A stretch of 64,000 nt of DNA from Streptomyces griseoruber (GTDB lineage Bacteria; Actinomycetota; Actinomycetes; Streptomycetales; Streptomycetaceae). The stretch is taken from positions 153,606 through 217,605 of the forward strand of contig NZ_KQ948769.1 in NCBI RefSeq assembly GCF_001514205.1. The letters run 5' to 3'. Under the pieces are notes generated by a model. The model worked only from the letters and a program-made list of their open reading frames with translations. It was not told the DNA's origin and did not search any database. A program made the position numbers and the translations under genes. Positions 42,220 through 50,312 of the stretch are shown here, in pieces; positions within the stretch are counted from its first letter, which is position 1; each line of letters begins with the position of its first letter.

Positions 42220-42596
42220 CCTGCTAAGCCCCCCTCGGTGGTCGCGGCTCCTCGGTTGTGTCGCTCCTGCACGTTTCCCCTCGGTCCTGCACGAGTCCCC
42301 CGCCGTAGACAGTCAAGATCGAATCTACTGTGTCGCGCGACGCCGGAGTGGCCAGTTCAGCACCCGGCGGATTGTCGACTTGGCAACTTGGCGTGAAGCA
42401 TTCGATCACGAAGCGTTGCACTCGTGGAGCGTGCAGGGAAGTGCGCCTCGTCGTAGTGGCCAATCCCCGTAGGGTGCGCGGGGCTCCCGAGGGGTTATAC
42501 GCGCAGGTGGCGCGGGGGGTGGGGGGTGGTTACGGCAAGGGATGCGCAGGGGGCGGAAGTTGGCTGAAAAGCACCGGTCCGGTGCGTGAAAACCGG
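42220..42596. promoter_or_regulatory. adpA upstream region with AdpA-type binding sites
   Basis: No gene in 377 bases. TGGCCAGTTC at 42350-42359 matches the AdpA consensus TGGCSNGWWY in all ten positions, and TGGCGTGAAG at 42390-42399 matches nine. Both lie 130-180 bases upstream of adpA. The region also has lower GC around 42300-42430, where the promoter is expected. No exact promoter was picked. Confidence 0.6.
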
Positions 42597-42959
42597 TCAA
42601 CCGGCCGGTGAGTTTCCCCCGGAGTGACGACCGCCACGATGCGACCCCGTTCCGGTGCGCTGATGGCGCCCCCGGTGGTGCGCCTGTGGCGCGTGTTCCC
42701 CGGCCCCCGCGTCCTCCGCATCCTCCTCCTCGGCGAGCAGCCGGGTCGCGCCCCGCTCGGACTGCCTCAGCAGCAGCCGGCAGACGGCCGTGACGGCGGC
42801 GAGGCCCAGGGCGGTCCCGGCGGCGCCGGCGAGGGAGCTGCCGTACCAGAGGAGGACCATCGGGACGAGGACGCAGGAGAAGGCCGCCCAGCGGATCAGT
42901 TCGGTGGTCGTGCGCTCGCTGCCGGGACGGGGGGCGGACGGCGGGCGCGACGGGAGCAT
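42597..42959 (-). CDS. small two-helix membrane protein
   Basis: 120 residues, ATG 42959 with GGGAGGAAG upstream. Two adjacent membrane helices (WAAFSCVLVPMVLLWYGSSL and AGTALGLAAVTAVCRLLL) are followed by a long, highly charged His/Arg/Glu-rich tail. No family recognised. It is the gene upstream of adpA in the same direction, but separated by the adpA control region. Confidence 0.65.
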   Translation of the reverse strand: MLPSRPPSAPRPGSERTTTELIRWAAFSCVLVPMVLLWYGSSLAGAAGTALGLAAVTAVCRLLLRQSERGATRLLAEEEDAEDAGAGEHAPQAHHRGRHQRTGTGSHRGGRHSGGNSPAG

Positions 42960-43301
42960 GGGGCGGCTTCCTCCCTGGAGTGGCGGGTAGGGTGCGGCCG
43001 GGGCGGTCCCGGCGCACGGTGCTCAACGCCGGCGGGGCCGGTCGGTCACTGCGGAGCCCCCTCCGGTCGGCCACGGGTAAGTGAATCCTGTGCAAACCGC
43101 CTGTACGGGGCAGCAACCATTGCGTTACGGGCGCCCCCTCGTGCATGCTCCCTGGAACCCCCACCGAGGGTGCTCGGGGTCTGGGCGTAGGAGGAGTGGC
43201 GCCGTACCCTTGGGGGTATGGGGTGGGGAAGACAATTCCCGGACACAGCTCCGACGCCCAAGCCGTCCAACCCATACAAGGATCGATACGCCGAGACAGC
43301 C

Positions 43302-43829
43302 ATGGCCGGTCACGAATTCTTCGAACCCGCGGACCGCAAGCGGCCCGTCGCCGACCCCACGGCGGCCGAGCCCCTGGCGGCGGAAGAAGCACGTCCCACC
43401 TGCGATCCCGCCTTCAAGCACGGCGTGGTCGTCGGCTTCGACGGCTCCACCTCCAGTGAACGCGCCCTCGCGTACGCCATCGGCATGGCCCACCGCTCCC
43501 GCGCGGGTCTGATCATCGTCCATGTCGCCAACCGGCTGCCCACGACCGTGTGGGCGGGCTGCGAGCCGCCGGTCTTCGTCGATGTGCCGGACCACCGCAC
43601 CGAGGTGCTCGGACTGGAGCTCGCCTGCGCGGAGTACCTCGCCGAGGTGCCGTGGATCCTGGTCGAGCGCGGCGGTGACATCTGCCACGAACTCGAAGAG
43701 GTGGGGCGGGAGTACGAGGCGGACGCGATCGTCGTGGGTTCCACGCACGGCATCGTGGGCCGGATCTTCGGCTCCGTCGCCGGGCGCCTCGCCAAACGGG
43801 CGAAGCGGCCGGTCATCGTCATCCCGTAG
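43302..43829 (+). CDS. universal stress protein
   Basis: 175 residues from ATG 43302; an in-frame ATG at 43218 would add 28 residues rich in Pro/Lys/Tyr. The UspA domain starts at VVVGFDGSTSSERALAYA and ends GSTHGIVGRIFGSVAGRLAK, which fits the ATP-binding G-x2-G-x9-G-S motif, then RPVIVIP. A ~40-residue N-terminal extension is typical of this Streptomyces group. Probably a nucleotide-binding stress protein. Confidence 0.85.
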   Translation: MAGHEFFEPADRKRPVADPTAAEPLAAEEARPTCDPAFKHGVVVGFDGSTSSERALAYAIGMAHRSRAGLIIVHVANRLPTTVWAGCEPPVFVDVPDHRTEVLGLELACAEYLAEVPWILVERGGDICHELEEVGREYEADAIVVGSTHGIVGRIFGSVAGRLAKRAKRPVIVIP

Positions 43830-43896
43830 CCCTCTCACGGCTCCTCCGCAACTCTCCCGCGCTCCCTCTGTGCGGTGTTCGCGCGCCCCCCGAATT

Positions 43897-43935
43897 CACC
43901 TGCCCCCACAGGTGTTTGTGCCCTTGTGAAGGGCA
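43897..43935. terminator. two consecutive hairpins between the stress protein and the transporter
   Basis: CACCTG-CCCCCA-CAGGTG (43897-43914) followed by TTTGTG, then TGCCCTT-GTG-AAGGGCA (43919-43935) followed by ATATAT. The first is probably a terminator; the second, close to the transporter start, may be an operator or leader structure. Confidence 0.5.
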
Positions 43936-43981
43936 TATATCGGTCACCGCGCACCGCACAACCGCATGAAGGGAGCCCGCC

Positions 43982-44545
43982 GTGGACAATGACGTCTCCG
44001 CGGGAAGCACCACCACGATCGTCGGCCGACTCGCCCTGGGCATCACCCTGTTGGCGTTCGGACTCGGGTACACCGACCTGATCGACGGCGTGACGGCGGC
44101 GGACGCCGTGACCATCGCTCACTACATCGGCGGCGTCGCCCTGTTCGTCGCCGGTCTGCTGGCCCTCCGAGACCGCGATACGGCGGGCGGCACGGCCTTC
44201 ACCGTTCTCGGCGCGTTCTGGTTCACCTGGGCCGTCTCCGCCGGCTCCCAGGCCTCCGACAACGCCGCCGGACTCTTCCTGCTCCTGTTCGCCCTCGTGG
44301 TGCTCTCCCTGGCCGCGGCGGGCGGGGACCAACTCACCCGTGGGACCTACGGGTTGTTCCTGGTGGCGCTGGTGCTGATGGCCGTCGCCGCGTTCGCCGG
44401 CAACGACTCGCTCACCAAGGTGGGCGGTTGGTTCGCCGTCGCGGCGGGAGCGGTCGCCTGGTACGCCGCCACGGCGGCGACGGCCCACTGGCCCACCGCG
44501 CTCCCGCGACGGGCTGCCGGCCGCGGTGTGACGGCCGCCGGCTGA
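43982..44545 (+). CDS. acetate uptake transporter-like membrane protein (GPR1/FUN34/SatP family, divergent)
   Basis: 187 residues from GTG with AAGGGAG upstream. Six membrane helices of SatP-like length and spacing (IVGRLALGITLLAFGLGYTD, HYIGGVALFVAGLLAL, GAFWFTWAVS). The family's NPAPLGL signature is not seen in its usual form near the N-terminus, so transport of acetate is a tentative inference. Confidence 0.62.
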   Translation: MDNDVSAGSTTTIVGRLALGITLLAFGLGYTDLIDGVTAADAVTIAHYIGGVALFVAGLLALRDRDTAGGTAFTVLGAFWFTWAVSAGSQASDNAAGLFLLLFALVVLSLAAAGGDQLTRGTYGLFLVALVLMAVAAFAGNDSLTKVGGWFAVAAGAVAWYAATAATAHWPTALPRRAAGRGVTAAG

Positions 44546-44593
44546 AACGGCAGCCGAAGCCGGGGAGTTCGGGCAGCCCCCCGGCCGACCGGG

Positions 44594-44629
44594 CGGACCC
44601 CCGCGACCGATGACGTCGCGCGGGGTCCG
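44594..44629 (+). terminator. transporter terminator
   Basis: CGGACCCCCGCGAC and GTCGCGCGGGGTCCG arms (one bulge) with a seven-base loop, followed by a T-rich stretch. Confidence 0.7.
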
Positions 44630-44756
44630 TTCCCGTTTCCGTGTGCCACGGCGGGAGTTCACCGCTCCGCCACCTCGCCCCGCACCCTCGTGATCAGGGC
44701 TTTTCCAGTGCTCCGAAGTCGATGACAGAACCTGACGCCCGCTCTGGCATCGCCGG

Positions 44757-45530
44757 ATGCGTATGTCCCGGCTCCACGACGCCAACGCCCGCATGCTGGC
44801 CCACGCACCGTCCGTCCGGCCGGTCTCCACGGGCGACATCATCCGCACCCACCGCAAGAAGTTCCCCTACCGGGGCTTCGCCGGGATCGACTCCCCGTAC
44901 TGTCCGCCGTTCGTCATGTTCTGTGTGAACGACGACGCGGTCGCCCTCGACACCCTGTGGAACGGCAGGTTCGGCTATGAGCCGGGCAGCCTCTCCACCC
45001 GGTCCCGGCTGGCCGCCCGGAGCACGACCATCGCCGCTCTCGGGGAACCTGCTGTCGACGGGTTCACCCTGGAGCACGCCGCCGCCGACGCCGAGCTCAA
45101 GCGCATCCGGCTGCGCACGCTCGACGAGGTCTTCGCCGACACCCGGCTGGACCTCGTCAAGATCGATGTGGAGGGGCACGAGCCGGCGGTTCTGCGCGGG
45201 GCCCGCGAGGTGCTCCGGCGCGACCGGCCGACCGTGATGCTGGAGGCGCTGCGCGACGCGCCCCTGGAGACCCTGACCGCACGGTTCGACCCGCTCGGCT
45301 ACGACTGCCACTGGGTCACCGAGGCCGACGGCACCCTGGTGCCCTGGCACGAGCCCCCGGCCCCCGAAGACCCGGAACCCGATCTTCACCCCGCGGGGAT
45401 GAGAAAGCGCCGGGCGCCTCTCGACGCCCGGCGCGCTGCACCTCGTACCGCGGACCGCTACTCGACCGTGACCGACTTCGCCAGGTTGCGCGGCTTGTCG
45501 ATGTCCCGGTCCAGGGCCTTCGCCGTGTAG
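44757..45530 (+). pseudogene. FkbM-family methyltransferase lacking its SAM-binding core
   Basis: 257 residues if started at 44757; an ATG at 44722 lies in another frame and may be the original start. The N-terminal part (SRLHDANARMLAHAPSV, DTLWNGRFGYEPGSLS) and the C-terminal part (RLRTLDEVFADTRLDLVKID, VEGHEPAVLRGAREVL) are FkbM-like. Between RSTTI and AALGE (near 45030) the glycine-rich SAM motif and the following acidic loop, normally about 70 residues, are missing. The frame then runs through the glmS terminator and overlaps glmS by 73 bases, so the original stop is probably gone. Likely inactive. Confidence 0.7.
45407..45434 (-). terminator. glmS terminator
   Basis: Perfect 10-bp arms GCGCCGGGCG and CGCCCGGCGC with an eight-base loop, followed on the minus strand by TTTCTC. 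It is inside the open frame of the FkbM remnant. Confidence 0.82.
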
Positions 45531-47275
45531 TAGGCGAGGAGCTGGAGCGGGATGCCCATCAGGATCGGGTCGAGCTCGTCCTCGTTCTTCGGGACGACGA
45601 TCGTCTGGTCGGCCTTCTCCTGGTGGTCGTGGGCCACCGCGAGGATCCTGCCGCTGCGGGCCTTGATCTCCTCCAGGGCCGCGCGGTTCTTCTCCAGCAG
45701 GTCGTCGTTCGGGACGATCGCGACCGTCGGCAGGGCCGGCTCGATCAGGGCGAGCGGGCCGTGCTTCAGCTCGGAGGCCGGGTAGGCCTCGGCGTGGATG
45801 TAGGAGACCTCCTTGAGCTTCAGGGAGGCCTCACGGGCCACCGGGTAGCCCCGGACGCGGCCGATGAAGAGCATCGAGCGGGCCTCGGCGAACTCGTCGG
45901 CCAGCTTCTTGATCTCGTCCTCGTGGGAGAGGATCTCCGCGATCTGGCCCGGCAGCTTGCGCAGGCCCTCGATGATCCGCTTGCCGTCGCGGACCGAGAG
46001 GTCGCGGGTGCGGCCGAGGTGCAGGGCGAGGAGGGCGAAGGCCACCGTGGTGTTGGTGAAGCACTTGGTGGAGACCACGCAGACCTCCGGGCCGGCGTGC
46101 ACGTAGACGCCGCCGTCGGCCTCGCGGGCGATCGCCGAGCCCACCACGTTCACCACGCCGAGGACGCGGGCGCCCTTGCGCTTCAGCTCCTGGACGGCGG
46201 CGAGGACGTCGTACGTCTCACCGGACTGGGAGACCGCGATGTACAGGGTGTCGGGGTCGACGACCGCGTTGCGGTAGCGGAACTCGGAGGCCGGCTCGGC
46301 GTCGGCGGGGATCCGGGCCAGCTCCTCGATCATCTGGGCGCCGATCATGCCCGCGTGGTACGAGGTGCCGCAGCCGAGGATCTTCACGCGGCGGATCTGC
46401 CGGGCCTCGCGGGCGTCCAGGTTGAGACCGCCGAGGTGCACGGTGGAGAAGCGGTCGTCGATGCGGCCGCGCAGCACGCGGTCCACGGCGTCGGCCTGCT
46501 CGTGGATCTCCTTGTGCATGTAGGTGTCGTGGCCGCCCATGTCGTAGGAGGCGGCCTCCCACTCCACGGTGGTGGGCTCGGCCGTGGTGCGGGTGCCCTC
46601 GGTGGTGTAGGTGCGGAAGTCGTCGGCCTTGAGGGTGGCCATCTCGCCGTCGTCCAGCGTGACTATCTGGCGGGTGTGGGCGACCAGCGCGGCGATGTCC
46701 GAGGCGACGAACATCTCCTTCTCGCCGATGCCGAGGACGACCGGGGAGCCGTTGCGGGCGACGACGATCCGGTCCGAGAAGTCGGCGTGCATGACGGCGA
46801 TGCCGTAGGTGCCCTCGACGACCCGCAGGGCCTGGCGGACCTTCTCCTCCAGGGTCTCCGCCTGGGAGCGGGCGATGAGGTGGGTGAGGACCTCGGTGTC
46901 GGTCTCGGAGAGGAACTCGACGCCGTCCGCCTCCAGCTTGCGGCGCAGGTCGGAGGCGTTGTCGATGATGCCGTTGTGGACGACGGCGACCTTGTGGTCG
47001 GCCGACATGTGCGGGTGGGCGTTCACGTCGGAGGGGGCGCCGTGGGTGGCCCAGCGGGTGTGGGCGATACCGGTGGTGCCCTTGAAGCGCGCCGGGACCT
47101 TGGCCTCCAGGTCGCGGACCCGGCCCTTGGCCTTGACCATCTTCAGACCGGCCGTCTTCGGCGTGGTCACGACGATGCCGGCCGAGTCGTAGCCGCGGTA
47201 CTCCAGCCGCTGGAGGCCTTCCAGCAGCAGCGGGGCCACGTCACGCTTCCCGATGTATCCGACGATTCCGCACAT
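45458..47275 (-). CDS. glmS: glutamine-fructose-6-phosphate aminotransferase (GlmS)
   Basis: 605 residues. N-terminal glutaminase with the catalytic Cys2 (MCGIVGYIGKR) and RWATHG; two C-terminal SIS isomerase domains (LGCGTSYHAGMIG, SQSGETYDVLAAVQ); the conserved C-terminus DKPRNLAKSVTVE. Makes glucosamine-6-phosphate for wall and exopolymer synthesis. Streptomyces carry more than one glmS; this location matches SCO2789 (from memory). Confidence 0.96.
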   Translation of the reverse strand: MCGIVGYIGKRDVAPLLLEGLQRLEYRGYDSAGIVVTTPKTAGLKMVKAKGRVRDLEAKVPARFKGTTGIAHTRWATHGAPSDVNAHPHMSADHKVAVVHNGIIDNASDLRRKLEADGVEFLSETDTEVLTHLIARSQAETLEEKVRQALRVVEGTYGIAVMHADFSDRIVVARNGSPVVLGIGEKEMFVASDIAALVAHTRQIVTLDDGEMATLKADDFRTYTTEGTRTTAEPTTVEWEAASYDMGGHDTYMHKEIHEQADAVDRVLRGRIDDRFSTVHLGGLNLDAREARQIRRVKILGCGTSYHAGMIGAQMIEELARIPADAEPASEFRYRNAVVDPDTLYIAVSQSGETYDVLAAVQELKRKGARVLGVVNVVGSAIAREADGGVYVHAGPEVCVVSTKCFTNTTVAFALLALHLGRTRDLSVRDGKRIIEGLRKLPGQIAEILSHEDEIKKLADEFAEARSMLFIGRVRGYPVAREASLKLKEVSYIHAEAYPASELKHGPLALIEPALPTVAIVPNDDLLEKNRAALEEIKARSGRILAVAHDHQEKADQTIVVPKNEDELDPILMGIPLQLLAYYTAKALDRDIDKPRNLAKSVTVE

Positions 47276-47317
47276 ATAAGAGGTATCCCCAAGCTTGTTC
47301 TGTCACCCGTGGGTGAG

Positions 47318-47575
47318 TCACCCGTAGACGATGCGCCGCAGCTGCCGGACGGACAGCTCCGGCGGCGCGACCGCCCGGTACTGAAGGTCCGCCGCGATCC
47401 GTTCGAAGATCTCCGCGTTCACCAGGCCGTCGGCCTGGAGCTCGCGGTGGCGGCGACGGACGTAGTCCTCGGTCGTCTCGTCGAAGAAGGCGAGCACGTC
47501 CTGGATCACCCGCAGCGCCTCGCCCCGCTGGAGGGGCGTGGACCGCATCAGATGATCAACCAGTTCGTCGTGCAC
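47318..47575 (-). CDS. conserved hypothetical protein, 85 aa
   Basis: GTG 47575 (CAGGAT upstream) gives 85 residues; a TTG 36 bases upstream would give 97. All helical and charged: DELVDHLMRSTPLQRGEALR, VLAFFDETTEDYVRRRHREL, ending PELSVRQLRRIVYG. No family recognised. It reads toward glmS, which starts 43 bases downstream on the same strand, so the two may be cotranscribed. Confidence 0.72.
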   Translation of the reverse strand: MHDELVDHLMRSTPLQRGEALRVIQDVLAFFDETTEDYVRRRHRELQADGLVNAEIFERIAADLQYRAVAPPELSVRQLRRIVYG

Positions 47576-47746
47576 CCGGTAGATCCTGAGGTACCGGAGC
47601 GGGTTTCGCAAGAAATCTGCCCGATTTCGGGCAGGGCTCTGTGGAGGGGCCTTGGGGGAACCTTGAATGTGTTATGGGCGCCTGTTCGTGAACCGTCCAT
47701 TTGGCGTCTTGCGGTCCGTCGCCCGGGGCGACGAGTTTCAGACGTC

Positions 47747-49324
47747 ATGGACACTCCTCGCATGGGCGTACCCGACCAGCTCGCCGAGCGCATGAGCATG
47801 GCCGAGCAGCACGAGTACCTGCGCGCACGATTCTCCCGGCGCACGATGATCAGGGGTGGCGCGGTCACCCTGGGCGCCGTCACCGGTGGCGCGTTCGTGA
47901 CCGGGGCCACGGCCCGGGCCGCCGTTCCCACGCAGCCCCTGTCGCACACCGAGGAGGTCGACGGCTCGCTCGTCGCCCCCTTCGGCCGTCACCTCGCCTG
48001 GGGCAACGACCCCCGCACGGAGATCACGGTCTCCTGGCAGGTCCCGGTCGCCGTGAAGAAGCCCTTCCTCCGCATCGGCGCCCACCCCTGGGACCTCTCC
48101 CGCAAGATCGAGGCCGAGGTCCGCACCCTCTACACCCCGGCCGGGGTCGGCGCCTCCGGCGACCACACCCAGTACTACCTGCACGCCAAGCTCACCCATC
48201 TGCGCCCCGGCCGGACGTACTACTACGGCGTCGGCCACCAGGGCTTCGACCCGGCCGAGGCACACCTGCTGGGCACCCTGGGCACCTTCACCACCGCCCC
48301 CGCCCACAAGGCGCCCTTCACCTTCACCGCCTTCGGCGACGAGGGCGTCAGCTACCACGGCCTCGCCAACAACAGCCTCCTGCTCGGCCAGAACCCGGCC
48401 TTCCACCTGCACGCCGGCGACATCGCCTACGCCGACCCGGCCGGCCAGGGCAAGACCGCCGACACCGGTTTCGACTCGCGGATCTGGGACCAGTTCCTCG
48501 CCCAGACCGAGTCCGTCGCCAAGTCCGTGCCGTGGATGGTGTCGTACGGCAACCACGACATGGAGGCCTGGTACTCGCCCAACGGCTACGGCGGCGAGGA
48601 GGCCCGCTGGAACCTCCCGGACAACGGCCCGGACAGGAAGAACCTCCCCGGCGTCTACTCCTTCGTCTACGGCAACACCGCGGTCATCTCACTCGACCCC
48701 AACGACGTCTCCTTCGAGATCCCGGCCAACCTCGGCATCTCCGGCGGCACCCAGACCACGTGGTTCGAGGCGCAGCTGAAGAAGTACCGCGCCGCGAAGG
48801 ACATCGACTTCGTCGTCGTCTTCTTCCACCACTGCGCGTACTGCACCTCCACCGCCCACGCCTCGGAGGGCGGTGTCCGCCAGGAGTGGGTGCCGCTGTT
48901 CGACAAGTACCAGGTGGACCTGGTCATCAACGGCCACAACCACCAGTACGAGCGCACCGACGTGATCAAGGGAAACACGGTCACCAAGAAGCTCCCGATC
49001 GGCGGCACGGCGTACCCCGAGACCGAGGGGGTCGTCTACGTCACGGCGGGCGCCGCGGGCCGCAGCCTGTACGCGTTCACCGCCCCCGACTCCTACGAGG
49101 GCCACCTCAACGAGGTCGACTCGGTGGCGTCCTTCGTCAACACCAAGGACGGCAAGGTCAACGAGACCGTCGCCTGGTCCCGGGTCCGCTACCTGAACTA
49201 CTCCTTCCTGCGCGTGGACGTCACCCCCGCGCCGAAGGGCCACTACACCACCCTGAAGGTCCAGGGCATCGCCGAGACCGGCGACCGCATCGACCACTTC
49301 ACGGTGGCCCGCAAGGCCAAGTAG
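47747..49324 (+). CDS. Tat-exported purple-acid-type phosphatase
   Basis: 525 residues from ATG 47747 (47762 also possible). Twin-arginine signal FSRRTMIRGG with a hydrophobic stretch and ATARAA cleavage. An N-terminal fibronectin-like domain (WGNDPRTEITVSWQVP, LRPGRTYYYGVGHQG) precedes the metallophosphoesterase with all five metal-ligand blocks: FGDEG, HAGDIAYAD, YGNHDMEAW, VFFHHCAY and NGHNHQYER. Releases phosphate from organic esters outside the cell. A PHO-box-like direct repeat lies upstream (47685-47706; see findings). Confidence 0.9.
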   Translation: MDTPRMGVPDQLAERMSMAEQHEYLRARFSRRTMIRGGAVTLGAVTGGAFVTGATARAAVPTQPLSHTEEVDGSLVAPFGRHLAWGNDPRTEITVSWQVPVAVKKPFLRIGAHPWDLSRKIEAEVRTLYTPAGVGASGDHTQYYLHAKLTHLRPGRTYYYGVGHQGFDPAEAHLLGTLGTFTTAPAHKAPFTFTAFGDEGVSYHGLANNSLLLGQNPAFHLHAGDIAYADPAGQGKTADTGFDSRIWDQFLAQTESVAKSVPWMVSYGNHDMEAWYSPNGYGGEEARWNLPDNGPDRKNLPGVYSFVYGNTAVISLDPNDVSFEIPANLGISGGTQTTWFEAQLKKYRAAKDIDFVVVFFHHCAYCTSTAHASEGGVRQEWVPLFDKYQVDLVINGHNHQYERTDVIKGNTVTKKLPIGGTAYPETEGVVYVTAGAAGRSLYAFTAPDSYEGHLNEVDSVASFVNTKDGKVNETVAWSRVRYLNYSFLRVDVTPAPKGHYTTLKVQGIAETGDRIDHFTVARKAK

Positions 49325-49395
49325 CACAGCCGTACGCCCGGAAGGCGGGGCGTACCGGCCACTCCTCTCCCCCCGGCAGGCGGTCCTCCCCGGTG

Positions 49396-50289
49396 TCACA
49401 AGCGCCTGAGGACCGCCTGTTTGGCCAGGGTGAACTCCTCGTCCGTCAGCACCCCGTCCTGGTGCAGCGCGCCCAGCTCACGCAGCCGGCGCAGCAGCGC
49501 GTCGTGGTCGTCCCCCGCCGCCCGGGCGGGCAGCTCCGGCTCGGGGCCGGACTGCGGCGCGGCGGGCGGCAGGGCGTCCGCGGGGGCCGCGGCCGGATGC
49601 GGCAGCCGGGCCTGCACGGCCGCCGCGACCAGCGCCATCAGCGGGTCCTTCTTGAACCCCCACAGCTCCACCGCGTTCGGGTCGTACTTCGGCGGCGCCT
49701 TCGTGGGCGCGTGGCGCACCGTGAACCGCAGATGCCCGTTCTCCAGGCCGACCGCCGGCTGCCACTCCACGCCCACGACGTCCTCGACCCGGATCGTGCG
49801 GGTCCCGGCGGCCGCCTTCGCGTCCTCCGTCTTCCAGTTCCACTCCAGCCGTACGTGCTCGCCGTCGAAGCTCGCGGTGCCGTCCCCGGCGGAGAAGGAC
49901 ACCGGCACGGCCGGGCCGGGCAGCAGGAACGCGTCCACCGGACCGGCCGGCACCCGGTCCAGCAGCAGCGCGTGCCGCACCTCCTCCACGACGTACTCGG
50001 CGACCCCGTACCGGTCGGAGTCCACGAGCAGCTGATACGGATCGTGCGGTTCGGTCAGCCGGCCGCCGGTCGCGTGCAGCAGGGGATCGGCGCCGTCCCG
50101 CAGCCGGAGCCTCAGCCGCCCGCTCCTCTTGCCCTGCTCGAACGAGATCCCCGCCAACGCCCCCAGCGGGACCACGAGTTCACCGAGTTCCTTCCGCAGC
50201 AGCCCGACGCCCTTGTCCCGGCCCGGCGTCAGCCGCAGCGCGTCGCCGTCGAAGACCCAGGTGCCGTCCTTCTGGAGGATTTCCGCCAT
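49396..50289 (-). CDS. DUF4429 protein with C-terminal SHOCT motif
   Basis: 297 residues. Two DUF4429-like PH-type beta domains (residues ~5-115 and ~125-230; TWVFDGDALRLTPG, ASFDGEHVRLEWNW) share an FDGxxxRL start, so the domain is duplicated. An Ala/Pro linker and a SHOCT helix-turn (RRLRELGALHQDGVLTDEEF, AKQAVL) follow. These proteins are probably membrane- or protein-interaction adaptors. Function unknown. Confidence 0.88.
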   Translation of the reverse strand: MAEILQKDGTWVFDGDALRLTPGRDKGVGLLRKELGELVVPLGALAGISFEQGKRSGRLRLRLRDGADPLLHATGGRLTEPHDPYQLLVDSDRYGVAEYVVEEVRHALLLDRVPAGPVDAFLLPGPAVPVSFSAGDGTASFDGEHVRLEWNWKTEDAKAAAGTRTIRVEDVVGVEWQPAVGLENGHLRFTVRHAPTKAPPKYDPNAVELWGFKKDPLMALVAAAVQARLPHPAAAPADALPPAAPQSGPEPELPARAAGDDHDALLRRLRELGALHQDGVLTDEEFTLAKQAVLRRL

Positions 50290-50312
50290 GGGGTGATTCT
50301 GACACCGGGCCG

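Noticed and set aside
42224..42463. A 79-codon frame in the adpA upstream region
   Set aside because: No ribosome binding site, poor codon use, lies over putative regulatory sites.
43046..43303. An 85-codon minus-strand frame upstream of the stress protein
   Set aside because: Atypical codon use, no start signal and overlap with the stress-protein leader.
45623..49324. A 1,233-codon open frame on the plus strand across glmS and the phosphatase
   Set aside because: Its first ~700 codons are the antisense of glmS with Val/Gly/Asp-rich translation typical of shadow frames; only the phosphatase portion is real.
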